Assembly: GCA_964017045.1 (NCBI GenBank)
Contig: OZ024801.1
Location: forward strand, 30,662,049-30,726,048
Length of the DNA stretch: 64,000 nucleotides
Direction of reading: 5' to 3'
Source of the DNA: Omphiscola glabra
Lineage: Eukaryota > Mollusca > Gastropoda > Lymnaeidae
The first letter of the stretch is position 1, and each line of letters begins with the position of its first letter. Shown piece after piece: positions 12,259 through 23,853 of this stretch. The notes under the pieces were generated by a model, which saw only the letters and a program-made list of their open reading frames with translations, did no database searches and had not been told where the DNA came from. Made by a program: the position numbers and the translations under genes.

Positions 12259-15175
12259 TTACTGATAAAACTTTTCTAACGCTGCCTTGATACCAACTTT
12301 AAAAGGAGTTCTTTTTGTAGCACCTAAGGATTCCATTCTGGAACATTCCAGCTGACAATCAAATGGTCGTGGTGCACCTGTGGCTGGCTTTGTGTCGGCT
12401 ACAATGTGATTGGTGGGAATACCAAATAGTTCAGCCATGGCCAGTGCCATGTCATACTTGGTCATCATCTGGGTTCCACTCCAGTGAAAATAGCCAGTTA
12501 GTTCTGGATTCTGATATGAAAATAGCCAGCAATTATTTAGACATTCAACAGCTTGCATTTGGCTAACTTTAAGCACAAAAAAACTAACATGGTACAACAT
12601 AAAAATACTGTAGTAATTAAATGAGGAAAAAAATTACAGCCACCAGGTTAACTGAAATAAAAATTAAAAAAAAATAATTATAAAGAAACTTACATCTTAA
12701 AACAATTTTGTTCTTAAAACATAAAAAAAAATATTCATAAACCCACTCAAAAAGTATGAATCATAAATTATGTAGAACACACAAAAGTGATTTGATGCTG
12801 TATTCACCTCAAACCTGCTTTCAATCAGAATTTTAATAGCATCTGCCAAATCTGAACAAGATGTGGGATACCGACGCTCATAATGGTTCATCTCTGCTGG
12901 CTTGCTTGGGTCCTTCACCTTGCTGAATAATACAGTCACTGCACTTTCATCTAATCTTTCTACAACGCCATACAAGACAGGCACACGCAATACTATATTT
13001 CCTTTAGATAAAACAATTATTGAAATGTAGGTAAATCAGCATGATTTTGAAAGTGTGAGGATGCCATACTCTCAATTAATAACCATGCAACATTTTGATT
13101 ATTTACCGGTACAGTAAGATAATACCAAACTATCAAATAAATATTACTTGGATTAGACTCCATCACCACCCTCTCTCCTTCTGCTTTGCTGAGGCCATAT
13201 TTGTTCAAGGGATTTGGCTTGTCTGTAGATTTGTATGGAGCCATTTTGCCATCAAAGACATAATCTGTGCTGATGAATAAAATGTAGGCTCCTACTTCAT
13301 CTGACAAAATGAAAAAAAAAGACCATAAAATAGCTTTAATACATTTTTTTGAACATAAACTATAAAACGTAAAGTTGAGACACCATCAGTTTTTATAACA
13401 AGAAATGTTTTCAAATGTAACTTCATCTGGGTTTTTGTTCCATATTTGACCACTCCTCTTATTAAAAAGACACATGAAAATACTGCTATGGAACATTACA
13501 AATTTACACCATAGCTAAAATGAAAATAGTTGAACAGGTTTTCAAGGAAATTGATAATTACTATTATCAATCTCTGATGGAAACAAAGCCAGCTGGTAAA
13601 AGCTGTGGTGACCTACAAACATGCAGCAGAACATTATGTAAACATTTCATATCACTAAAGCATTCTGTGACTCAAGACACTTAAACATTCTACATAATTT
13701 AACAGATTAGTGATAATACTTTTTAACAAAATCAATTCTTGATTTCATATAATGAAAAATATATTAGAACAGACAGTTTTGTCAATTTTGCTAAAGATTT
13801 AATTGTTGCAACATTTCCAGCTGACTAAAATGCAGTCTGTGAACTTACTTGCCAAATCACATAAATTTTTGGTGGCATCAACATTTATATTTTTGGTTTT
13901 CTCCTCTTGTTCTTCGACAACATCTGGCCTTCTCTCAGCTGCTGCATGCAGAATGACTGTAGGCTAGAGATTTCAATTAGGAACTCATCATATGATTCAC
14001 TATTGGCTACATTAACCAGTTCGCAAAAAATATTTCAGTTTCTAACTTGCACATCATATGTTCAGCTGTCATGCTAAAACTAAAAGAAATCCAGTCCAAT
14101 GTTTTTAATCATCAAAGGCATGAGGGGGCATAACTTATTTTCAAATTCATAACTTTTATGCTATTGCCATTTATATGATTGTTTGAGCACACAAAAAAGA
14201 CATTACCAGAACATACAAATTTCCCATTTTTTAAACGTTTCTTATTCATACTTCAAAAATATGTTTGATAGTTTTCATGATTGATATTTCTTTATTGTTT
14301 ATAAGCTTTTACCTACAGCATTATTATGGTTGGCAGTGGAGTAGCCAAAGGTTGTGATGTCTGGGGCAGTACTTAATTTTACCATCCCTATTTAAGCAAA
14401 ACCACAATCCATACAGAATAAACATAAAAAATAAGCTCTACCACAATCCATACAGAATAAACATAAAAAATAAGCTCTACTAAGTGTAGAGTGAAAATGC
14501 AGCCCCAAAGAATTGTCGCCCGGGGCAGACTTCCTCCTCTTCCTATATCTGTGATGGTTCTAGTAAATTTGTTTAAATACAGGTAGGGCCAAAAGAATTT
14601 TCATAGTTTACAACAAATGCCCAATATACAGTGGTGTAGCTAGGGTTAGTGCTGCTCGATGTGGGCAAGGTATTTGTTGCCCCCCTCCTTCCTTTTCCCC
14701 CACAAAAACGAGAAAAGGGCCATCCAGGACAAGCCCCCCCCCCCCCCCCCTTACAGCCCTATCCTACACCACTGCCAACTTATCTTCCTTTTTTTCTATA
14801 AGGAACATGTGGTGCCTGAAACTATGTATGGTTGATGAATGCATGATGATGCACCAAGTACAAGTTCACGTACTAGATTTTCAGCACTGTATATTTTGGT
14901 GCATACCATCTGATATTTATATAGTAATATAGTAATAATTAAAAGTCTAAAGTCTTTACAAAATGTATGATGTAACTTTATAAGTAATGCACCTTAAATT
15001 CTTTAATGACATCTCTGACTTGCTTTGCATCTGTCAAATCTATTTTTCTGAGATTGCTTCCTGCTCGTGAGTAAGCTAACCCAAGTGTTGTCCATTCAGG
15101 GTCATGGAAGAAAACAGATGAACAGTCTCTTCCAAGAAGCCCTGAAGCACCTGTTATGAGTATTTTTTTTGCCAT
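12259..15175 (-). CDS. MAT2B: Methionine adenosyltransferase 2 subunit beta (MAT2B), complete, 295 aa
   Basis: Five minus-strand exons, in order: 15175-14993, 13963-13849, 13300-13148, 12992-12808, 12510-12259; total 888 nt with all phases matching. Start chosen at MAKKILITG, giving the Rossmann NAD(P) motif TGASGLLG (residues 8-15) at the very N-terminus. Other landmarks are HAAAERRPDVVE, ISTDYVFDG, a Y134-G-L-S-K138 short-chain dehydrogenase YxxxK pair, RVPVLYG, ESAVTVLF and FHWSGTQMMTKYDMA near the end. These match the dTDP-rhamnose-reductase-like fold of MAT2B. It binds MAT2A and modulates S-adenosylmethionine synthesis; it is not itself known as a synthase. Human forms are a little longer (about 323-334 aa) because of their N-terminus. 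Upstream in-frame Met codons exist in the same ORF. Confidence 0.95.
14398..14487 (+). repeat. Two-copy 44-bp tandem duplication
   Basis: The block accacaatccatacagaata followed by aacataaaaaataagctct occurs twice in a row inside MAT2B intron 1. Confidence 0.9.
14629..14774 (+). mobile_element. Short hAT-type MITE with CAGTGGTGTAG ends
   Basis: 146 bp bounded by CAGTGGTGTAGCTAGGG and its near-inverse CCCTATCCTACACCACTG. Flanks ccaatata / ccaactta look like a decayed 8-bp target-site duplication (6 of 8 match). The interior is a poly-C run with no ORF. The same end family recurs near 53.3-63.2 kb. Confidence 0.75.
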
Positions 15176-15205
15176 AATTCTGAAATTTAAAAATAACAAA
15201 GTCAC

Positions 15206-16321
15206 ATTCTATTTATGAATATGTGATAATATGCCAGTGGTGTTCAAAACAGAAAATGGAATAACATTACTTAGACTTATTAGAAGGCACTCAACACTAC
15301 TACTTCTACAAGTCAACAAACCTTTTTAAATTCATATACTATACTACTATTTACTTTTACTAACTTTAAGTATTACTGTATCAATAATCAATATGTCATT
15401 GTATGAGTAATTGAGAAATCAATAATATTAATTTTAATTATAATATAGCTTGCTTCTAGCGCTAGTTTTTTTTATACATCTCCTAAATCTACTACAGTCT
15501 ACAGAGTACACAGTGGCTACAGTTGCAGTGACTACACTACATTACTCTTACTCTAGTCTACAACAATCGCAATCATGATCAATGATGGAATTTTCAGTGT
15601 TCTGAGTGTTCTTCTTCTGCATTATAAATTAATTATTAATATTGTTTAATTATTTACACAATTTATTTATAAAAATTTCCTGAGACTTTACAACTTATGA
15701 CTTATAATAATGATTAATAATGACAATAAAATAATGTAATTAAATTAGTTTAAGCCTTTTTTTTTACTTTTACTACTGACTCGCTGACTATTAACTTTAA
15801 CTATTAGGCTAATAACTAATAATTTAATTCAATTAGTAGTAGTTAGTAGGCTAATTTTTAGTTTAAGCTAGCGAACAAAGATACTTAATTTTAAGTCTAA
15901 GTTATTACCGGTAATCCCTATAATTTATAATGTGTATGGTTAGCAAATCTAGCAAGGGTTAGAGACGCACTTTCAAGTGTGTAGTAGGCCTACACATAGA
16001 CGTGACAATATTACCTTATGAACTTTAGTCGTGTGTTACTGTGTAACATTGCAAAATAGTGTGTCAAGACTCAAAAAGTAAAGTTTATTTTAAGAAAGTA
16101 TTCAACCAATAAAAGTACTAGAAAAAATGAAAATTAAGTTGTTGGCCTCATTTTCAATCAGACGGAAGCAGTCAAAACTCAGTATAGCGACACGGAAAGG
16201 TTGCATCGTGGACAATGAATGACATTCCATCGAATTCATTATATTTCAGAGAAAATGCAAAAATAATTTATAATGTTGAATGTTCCAAATGTATATGGAG
16301 TTATAATGAGATAGAGGTTAT
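15206..16321. promoter_or_regulatory. Divergent promoter region between MAT2B (-) and the HCF-motif gene (+)
   Basis: About 1.1 kb separates the two start codons, which point away from each other. No coding exon is seen. By arrangement it should hold both promoters. I do not identify a convincing TATA box or specific factor site. Confidence 0.5.
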
Positions 16322-16345
16322 ATGTTATCCTATTCACGGAGCATA

Positions 16346-17632
16346 ATGTCTGTAGATGGCTCTGGGGATGTCAATGTTTTCTTTTCTTCCTCGCGAGTGG
16401 GCTTTGGGGAACCCCCTCCTCAAGCCACAACTACATCTTTATTGACTTTTGCCGATATGGTGCTCGCTTTAGACCACAAGAATGTTAGAGAAGAATCAAA
16501 TATGCTCGAATCCACCTGTGCATATGGTATAAAGAAAGAAAGTGACCACACGTATGCCTCGAGTGGCTCAAATATAACAACTCGTTCGCAAACTGCCAAG
16601 GCAGCACTAGCAGCACTTAAGGTGAGTCGTCTTCCAGACGAGGAAGAAAAAACAATACCATTGTCACAATTGAAAATGAAAGATGAAAGTGCTCTATCTA
16701 CTGGTGAAATGAAATTTAACTTTCAACATGCATCTAAGATTTTAAATTCTGAAGAAAATTTGACTTCTTTAAAACACAAGAGGTGCTCATCAGTAGAGAA
16801 TCTTAACTGTGATATTGATAACAACAGATGCAAAATAGAGACCCAGGGCACTGTTAGCAGAGCATGTGAGTGGCCCAATATTCTGTCAAAGAACTCTCCC
16901 AGAAAATCTTGCTCTTTTGAAGAAGTTAGTTTTGACAGTGGTAAATCTAGTATAAAAACTTCCAAATCCACTGAAAGTGTTCAAAAGACAGGAATTTCTC
17001 ATACACTTCACAGACTTGTCAATGACACACTTGAGTTTCCATGCTGGCCACGGAAAGCAGACCATACTTATGCTACAGCAACATGGGATGGTACTGCAGC
17101 AAGTCATAGTCTTTTCGAACAAGAAACTCTTTTGGAAGCAGCTAGTCGAAATGGAAATGAAGATCATGAGATGGAGGTTGCCGATCATGACTATGTCTCC
17201 AACACTGATCACACAAAAGGCCAGGATAGTGATAAATTAATAGTTGGGCAGGCTCAAATGTTACAGAATTTCTTTCTTTCTGGAATGCCACAAAAGGATG
17301 ACCATACCTATGTGAGGCCAAAGTCAGTTTTATCCAGTACCCCTGAAACTAATGATGATAACACTTTGACTATTTCCGAAAATTCTGAGAGACATCAATT
17401 TTCTTCAGCGACATTCCCCCGGCAGAAAATGCGAGATGACCACACATATTTTCATAGTGGTTTATCTCGCAAAAGTAGTGGTAGTGTAGGAGCCAGAGAT
17501 TGGGTTAGTCCACAAAGCACAGCAAGCACTATTTTCTCTCAGGATATGAGAGAGGAAGCCTACAGAAGTTTAAACTCTTTTTCTCAAAGTTCATCAGCAA
17601 AGAAGGATCACAATTATTCAACCTCATCTTAA
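16346..17632 (+). CDS. Unrecognised protein with six HCF-1-binding motifs (D-H-x-Y), single coding exon
   Basis: Open frame 16322-17632 (436 codons). The second Met (16346) has A at -3 and fits better than the first (T at -3), giving 428 residues. I do not recognise the family. Numbered from 16322, it contains DHTY at 75-78, 247-250, 327-330 and 373-376, DHDY at 288-291 and DHNY at 429-432, plus decayed relatives DHKN, DHEM and DHTK. [DE]HxY is the established tetrapeptide by which LZIP, Zhangfei, E2F and PGC-1 bind the Kelch domain of HCF-1. A short hydrophobic helix-like stretch (TSLLTFADMVLAL, 38-50) lies near the N-terminus; the rest is Ser/Asp/Glu/Lys-rich and looks disordered. No zinc finger, bZIP or RRM is visible. 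I infer a nuclear HCF-1 partner or scaffold. A non-coding 5' exon is possible; no donor precedes the stop. Confidence 0.8.
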   Translation: MSVDGSGDVNVFFSSSRVGFGEPPPQATTTSLLTFADMVLALDHKNVREESNMLESTCAYGIKKESDHTYASSGSNITTRSQTAKAALAALKVSRLPDEEEKTIPLSQLKMKDESALSTGEMKFNFQHASKILNSEENLTSLKHKRCSSVENLNCDIDNNRCKIETQGTVSRACEWPNILSKNSPRKSCSFEEVSFDSGKSSIKTSKSTESVQKTGISHTLHRLVNDTLEFPCWPRKADHTYATATWDGTAASHSLFEQETLLEAASRNGNEDHEMEVADHDYVSNTDHTKGQDSDKLIVGQAQMLQNFFLSGMPQKDDHTYVRPKSVLSSTPETNDDNTLTISENSERHQFSSATFPRQKMRDDHTYFHSGLSRKSSGSVGARDWVSPQSTASTIFSQDMREEAYRSLNSFSQSSSAKKDHNYSTSS

Positions 17633-20600
17633 TAGCAGAATTCAACTCATAATGGTAATGTATGCAGCATTCATACTCACAATTTATTTATTCTTATTCT
17701 TAGAACGTGGAGTAGAAATATGATCAACATATAAATATGTAGGCTTTCTTATCAAAGACTTTAATCTAGAGGATCAAGGTCTATTCCGTAGGTTTTTGGA
17801 AATCAGAAAAAGTAGATGACCATAATCTTATCATCATAAGTTATTATTTTTATTTTTGTTATCCGTTATTAACATGTAACAATAGTATATAACTAATTAA
17901 GTTCTGCATGTTGTATTTTTTGTACCTTACATTTGTTTTGAGTCATTTGGATACAGTTCAGCAATTTTAGTTTGCTTATATAGCTTATATAAAGGTATCA
18001 AACTGTGCTTACTATCTTGGGCTGTCCATAAAATATGCCACTCTATTTTTTGAAAAAAATTTAACCCCTCAGGGATCACATTCATTATTTCAGGACCCCA
18101 CCCCCAAACCCCTCTAAAATAGGTCACACTTTCAAACTTAAAAAAGTTATTAAAAAAATTAGCAACTAATTAAAATTTATTTTAAAACATGCTATTAAAA
18201 CGATTAAATTTTAAAAGTGAAATCTTGTGTCAGAAAACATCCATCACAATATAGAAATTTTTATATCACTTGTCACTTGTCAATTTCCAGATTTTTTTGT
18301 ATGATAAACAAATAATAAATGTGTTGCATCATGTAATATCTTACCCCCACCCTCACAAACTGTCACACTTTCTTAGACACCCCCCCCCCTCCTTCCAGTC
18401 CAGGGCATGACATACTTAATGGAAAGCCCTTTTGCAATCATAGAAAATTGCATGGTGATAAGACACAAGAATCTGATGCCAGATTGTCATAATTTCGTGT
18501 TTCTGAAATCTTACATCTTTTGCGTATTTTGTACAAAATGCATATAGTTTAAGGAGAATTAGATTTTTACAACATATGCCTTCTGTTGAGATGATTTTGT
18601 TAAAAATTTCGGTAACATCAAAACATTTGAATATAAAAAAATTAAAAGAGCATAGTTCATGAACATTAATTTCATAGGGGCATCTAGACTGGTTAATCCC
18701 AAAAATTGTATCACATCTTCTTCACCATTTAAAGGGACGACAATTATCAGATTTAGCTCAATTGAAACTTACCCTTTTTATATAACTGAACACAAATACA
18801 GGTACTGTAAATACAAAAAAGTAAAATTTTTTAGGTGGATTATCAAATTCATTAGATGAATATGTTTGAAAACTTTATGGTAATTGTTTTGGTGTTATTT
18901 CAGGTTTCTGTGACAATACATCGTCTTTCAACCAAGGCTTGTGATTTCAACATTATGATTCATCTTTTAAGAAAATCATTGTTGGTTTCCATACAGAACA
19001 CAAGCTACATCTGAAAAATTAGTCATTTGTGAATAAATTGAACTTCAAACTCTCCATTTTTTTTGTTACATGCATAATTATAATAAAAAACTATTCTGCT
19101 TGTTGTGTATGTATTTCAATATTTCGTCAAATAACTAAATGTTTTTAAATATTTAAAAAAAATGATATCTTTAAGTTTAAGGTGGACTTAAATATTTTCA
19201 AATGAAACTTGGTAATAATAAAAGAAGAAAGAATTTGATGCTACCAAGTACCTTGTAATGTAATGTTAGTATTTTTACAGTAGTAATTGTTCAAAAACAC
19301 AACCTGAATGTGAACAGATTACGTATTTCTCTTGATCTAAATTTTCTGACTGTATTGAAGTTAATTTTATGGAGACTTGTGTCTCTTTGTACTACTGCCA
19401 TAATATTTTTTTTAATGTTGTTGACTAGCTGTGTGTGTTCCGAAACACACACTGGTGTGATCATTCTTAAGTGTACTGGGGTAAATGCTTGGATATCTTT
19501 TGGGCTTGATTCATCATTTTTATCCTAGAATTACCACCATAACAAGATATTCACCTAGATCTATGATATTTCCAAAGTTAAATTTATCACATGTAATAGC
19601 GGAAGAGGAAACTAAGCTAAAAGTATTGTGAGAGAAACGAGATTTCAGTTTTTTTAAATTTACTGATTTTTAATAGTTAATTTAGGTTAATAAAATACTT
19701 TATCATATTCATTATCCATTGAGTTAACCTAAATTGTTTGGAAAAAAACTGTTTATTTTTTCCCAGTATGGTATATGAAATATTTTTTGGATGGAGATGT
19801 TATATAATTCTCAATCAACAGAAACAGTACATATGTTTTTGTTTGATCCCAGACATAGTTAACAATTATTAACATTAAACTTTACATATGGAATACGTAC
19901 TGACTGTATTTCCATTTTTTATAACAGGTGTGGGGGCTTTTCTTTACTTTGTTATTTATAAATTTTGTTGATGTACTATTTAATGAGTTTACCCATTCCA
20001 TCAGTTATTTACAAAACCTGGAAGGAACAGTTCAAGTTCATGATAATTAATTTTTTTTTACAACAAATGGTTTATAAACTTTTTTAAGCCAGAGGAAGCT
20101 GGAGCCTACTTGCTTTTAGGATTGTCCACTCATGAAGCCAATATCTTTTATTATTATTATTATCTTTTAAAAAAGGTAGTTTTTTTTATGAATGAAGCAA
20201 AGTTACAAAACCAAAGCAAATTTTACTTTATGACTTTGTGGCTTCATTTTGGTAAGTACAGACAAGATTTAGTTATGAATTTGCAGTCAAATATGTCTGT
20301 CACTAGACTGCAAATATGAAACCAACATAAATTTAAATTGTAAAAGAATAATGTTGTCTGTTGGAGATGCCTGTGTTTTATATATACTTTTTTTTTAAAG
20401 TCGTCATTTCCCTTTAAAAATTGGCTTAACTGTAATTTTATATGAAGTAACCTTTGTGCAGTTAAAAGTTTACTAAATAATCATTGTTTCTAAAGCAATA
20501 AATACTTTACAAAGTACTTTTGCTACAAATTAGTATTACAAATTATTTTGTCCTTATTTGTGATATTTAAATACAATACCCTTTGATAGAAATATTTTGT

Positions 20601-23600
20601 CTTAATTTGTGCTGATGCATTTATGTCTTACTCTTGTCATAACTTAAAAATAAAAGTTATGTAATTATTTAGGATGAAGCTTGACTAAAGACAGAAACAA
20701 ACAATATGAGTTTTAACTATAAAAAATACTTTTTCATCTCTGTGGCCTTGCAATTTTTATGAGTTTTTTTTGCAGTCTAATCCCTTTTATTTATAATTTT
20801 TTAAGCATAGGGAAGCATTACTTTTATCATTCACTGCCTCAACCATGTATATAATTATATATAAACTAGGGCTGGTCTTTAAATTTGTTTTAAAAAAATT
20901 ATTGATGTTGCTTCTCAGAGGATTAAATTTAGCTACCGTACATTGTAAAATATAGATCTCGATATTAACAAAGATTTAAAATTGTGTCACCAACTAGTCA
21001 ACTCTCAGTATTTACTTTCTAAGTTTCAAATATTTTGGGAAACATAATGATAAAATATAGTTTATGCTATAGTCTATAATAATCCATTTTCCCCCATTTA
21101 TATTTCACTATCTGACTGCTTCATAGACATTAAAAATCAATGGGATGTTTAAAATAATTAATGTGTGCTTATGTCATAGCTAATCAATTTGTAGTATGAA
21201 TGCAGCTCCATGACAAGTATCTTTAAAAAAATATGTTGTATTCATCATAAGTCAAGGTTATGGCATTTTCTGTAGTGTTTTACTGGTATGTTATTTTTTA
21301 AATTGTTAATACATACTACTGATATTTGTTCACTTTAACTCACTGAAATTGCTACTGCCATTTAGTACTTAAATAATAATTTTTAAACCACAAATACCTT
21401 TTTCTTTAAATTAAAAATATCAATGACCTGCCATTAACTCATTAACAAAGTATTTCTAAAGGCTTGGAGAAACGAAACCATGTTTGTCTTAATCAATTAT
21501 AACTATTTTAACAAAGTCTCAGTATACTGTAACTTCCTTTAATATTCTCATGGAAAGTAAGTTTTGGAAAATTCTATTAACTTAATTATCTTTTCTATTA
21601 TCAATCAATACGTAAAAAAAATTATTTCATAAAACACTGATAACTTTATTATGAGACAGCATAGCCTTATTCAGTTCATAATTTTTCAATACTAAAAACA
21701 ACACAGACAGGTGAAACTTCTTCTCTTTCCTTTTGACTAGCCTGTGTTTTGAGCCATGGGTGTAAATAAAAAATTGTCATGTTACCCAAATATTATGGTG
21801 TACGAGTGAAATAAATAGTCAAAGATATAGGTACGTTTTTCAAACACAAGTTTAAACCCATATTAATGTACTAGTAATTGGTATATTGGGATTACTAATA
21901 CAGAGCCCTAATTTCCTGCACTTTTGTGTGCAAAAATCTCCTTTCTAAAGAAACAAACAATGACTGCATTCTCAATGTCACATGTTTAAAATATTAACTG
22001 TTAGCATTATAGAAACATGAATGAGTGTGGATAATCCCTTATCTGGATTGTTGTGTTGTGTATTTTTATTAAAAAGGCTATTTTCTGTAGCCACCAAAAA
22101 AAAGCCTTCTGCCTTTAACATCAAACTAATTGAAGTCGAATTAGTTTGTCCCACTAAATTTGCTGAAACTACATAGCAGAGTCTCTGGGTTTTTGGCAAT
22201 GAAATTTGAACAATTGATGGTTTCAACACATTTTCAAATCATTTAATTTATACTTATAAACATATCATTAAACCTTGTAAAAAATTTGTTAATTTAATAT
22301 TTTTTCTAAATTTGCATTGTCAATTGTTTTTGTTTTTAAATTTAAAGAAGATATATTTTGACTCTGATATTGAATAAGAATTGTACAATTGTTAGAAATG
22401 ATTTCATATGCACATTTGAGAAAGATACTGAATCTGTACAGTCCATCCATATTGTGTTAATGATAATGCATTAAAAATAAATCTCACTTAATATGTAATA
22501 TCTAATTCTTGGTGTCACTTTACTTCACTTCCTATGTGTTCTCACACATCTAATTTTCGCCTCAAAACAGACATTCATATTTGAATTAAATATATATCTT
22601 TTTTTAACATTAAGGATTAGTGAGAGGATAGTTTCAGTCTTATTTTATGTCTTGATTTTGCTGCAACAATTTCACTTGTTTTGGGTCTGTCTTTACTAAT
22701 TTCTACGCTTTAATTTATAGTATAAAAATAATTCCTCTGCTTATAATAATGCTCAAAGAATAAAGTGCTGAATAAAAAAAATACAATGAAATTGCTGAAT
22801 ACTTTGTTGTGAATTTTTTAATATTTTGTGATTTGATTTTTTATTAGTTTTTATAAAAAAAAGGGTGGGGTCATCTTGTGCTGAAGTCCCTTGTCTGAAA
22901 ATGATGTTTAATTAACATAAATTGTATTACTGGATTTATTATTATTTTTTTTTTAAATAGTAGTCAAACTGTATTTTATTGGTACTTTACTTATTTTGGG
23001 TAGAAATTAGAAAACGACGGAGAAAAAATTATAATATGAAGTGAAGAAACAAAAACGTTCATGTCAGTTTAACGATGGGCGTACCTCTTCATCCCACACT
23101 CAGTATTTGTAAGTGCCATAACCTGCCATTCGCTTAGCTTAACTTACAACTTTATTTAGCAATAATATTGAATTTATTTCAATGAACGGGAACCATTATT
23201 TTAATTATAAACATATCGGCAGCCTTTTTTTTTTTAGCATTAAATTTTTAAAAATTAAATTAAGATGACTTTATAATTTATATGATGGCGTTCGTAATTT
23301 AAATATATTAATAATTAGACTAGAACATTATTTCTCAATTAAATTAACTTTTGCATATTATCCCTTAACCTTTAAAAAAATATAATAATGCTGTAGAAAA
23401 TATATACCGGCATATGTGGATGAACCCCTGCAAAGAGAGAAAAATTCTGCTTACATTTTTTATTTAAGGGGGATTCCGAGGTCAAGTATGTTTCTATCAT
23501 TTTGTATCTATTTTGGGTAGGGTGATCGATTTTCTTGACATTATTCTTATGTGAAAATTAAATTACAATTTCTATTTTTAAAATGAGAAATAATATAAAC

Positions 23601-23750
23601 AAAAATTTATATAAGGATAAGTTTTATTTCTATAAAGAATTAATTTTCTTAAAAGTGACCTTTAAAAATATTTTAAAGTGTAATTACCCTTCAACCCCTG
23701 TAAGCTTGGACTCCACCGAGGAAACCCTTTCCGGAAGAAGATTTGCTTGT
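17633..23750 (+). other. AT-rich 3'UTR/intergenic stretch
   Basis: Six kilobases with only short chance ORFs and homopolymer runs. It probably includes the 3'UTR of the HCF-motif gene (AATAAA at 19032-19037 is one candidate). The only recognisable element is the MITE at 18019-18429. Confidence 0.6.
18019..18429 (+). mobile_element. MITE with GGGCTGTCCATAAAATATG ends
   Basis: The left end GGGCTGTCCATAAAATATG and the inverse of the right end (GGGCTTTCCATTAAGTATG) form terminal inverted repeats. Subterminal phrases (aggtcacactttc, aactgtcacactttcttaga) reappear inverted at 53070-53590. Superfamily not assigned; I see no clear target-site duplication. Confidence 0.65.
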
Positions 23751-23762
23751 GTCGTCACTACG

Positions 23763-23773
23763 CAAAATGGCGG
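23763..23773 (+). promoter_or_regulatory. YY1-like site caaaatggcgg upstream of ubinuclein start
   Basis: CAAAATGGCGG matches the classical YY1 core, which in animals often sits just at or downstream of transcription starts. It lies about 80 bp before the ubinuclein ATG. Its own ATG opens a 7-codon uORF (MAVDLAS) if transcribed. Confidence 0.5.
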
Positions 23774-23853
23774 TAGATTTAGCCTCATAGCCTGGAGACG
23801 GATAATTAAAGGATTATATTCTTGCGACAAGTTGTGAAAAAAATGTTTTCATC

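Noticed and set aside
23070..23130. Short exon MGVPLHPTLSI followed by gtaagt
   Set aside because: A donor and ATG are present but no downstream exon in phase was found before ubinuclein, and the start of ubinuclein exon 1 is well supported on its own.
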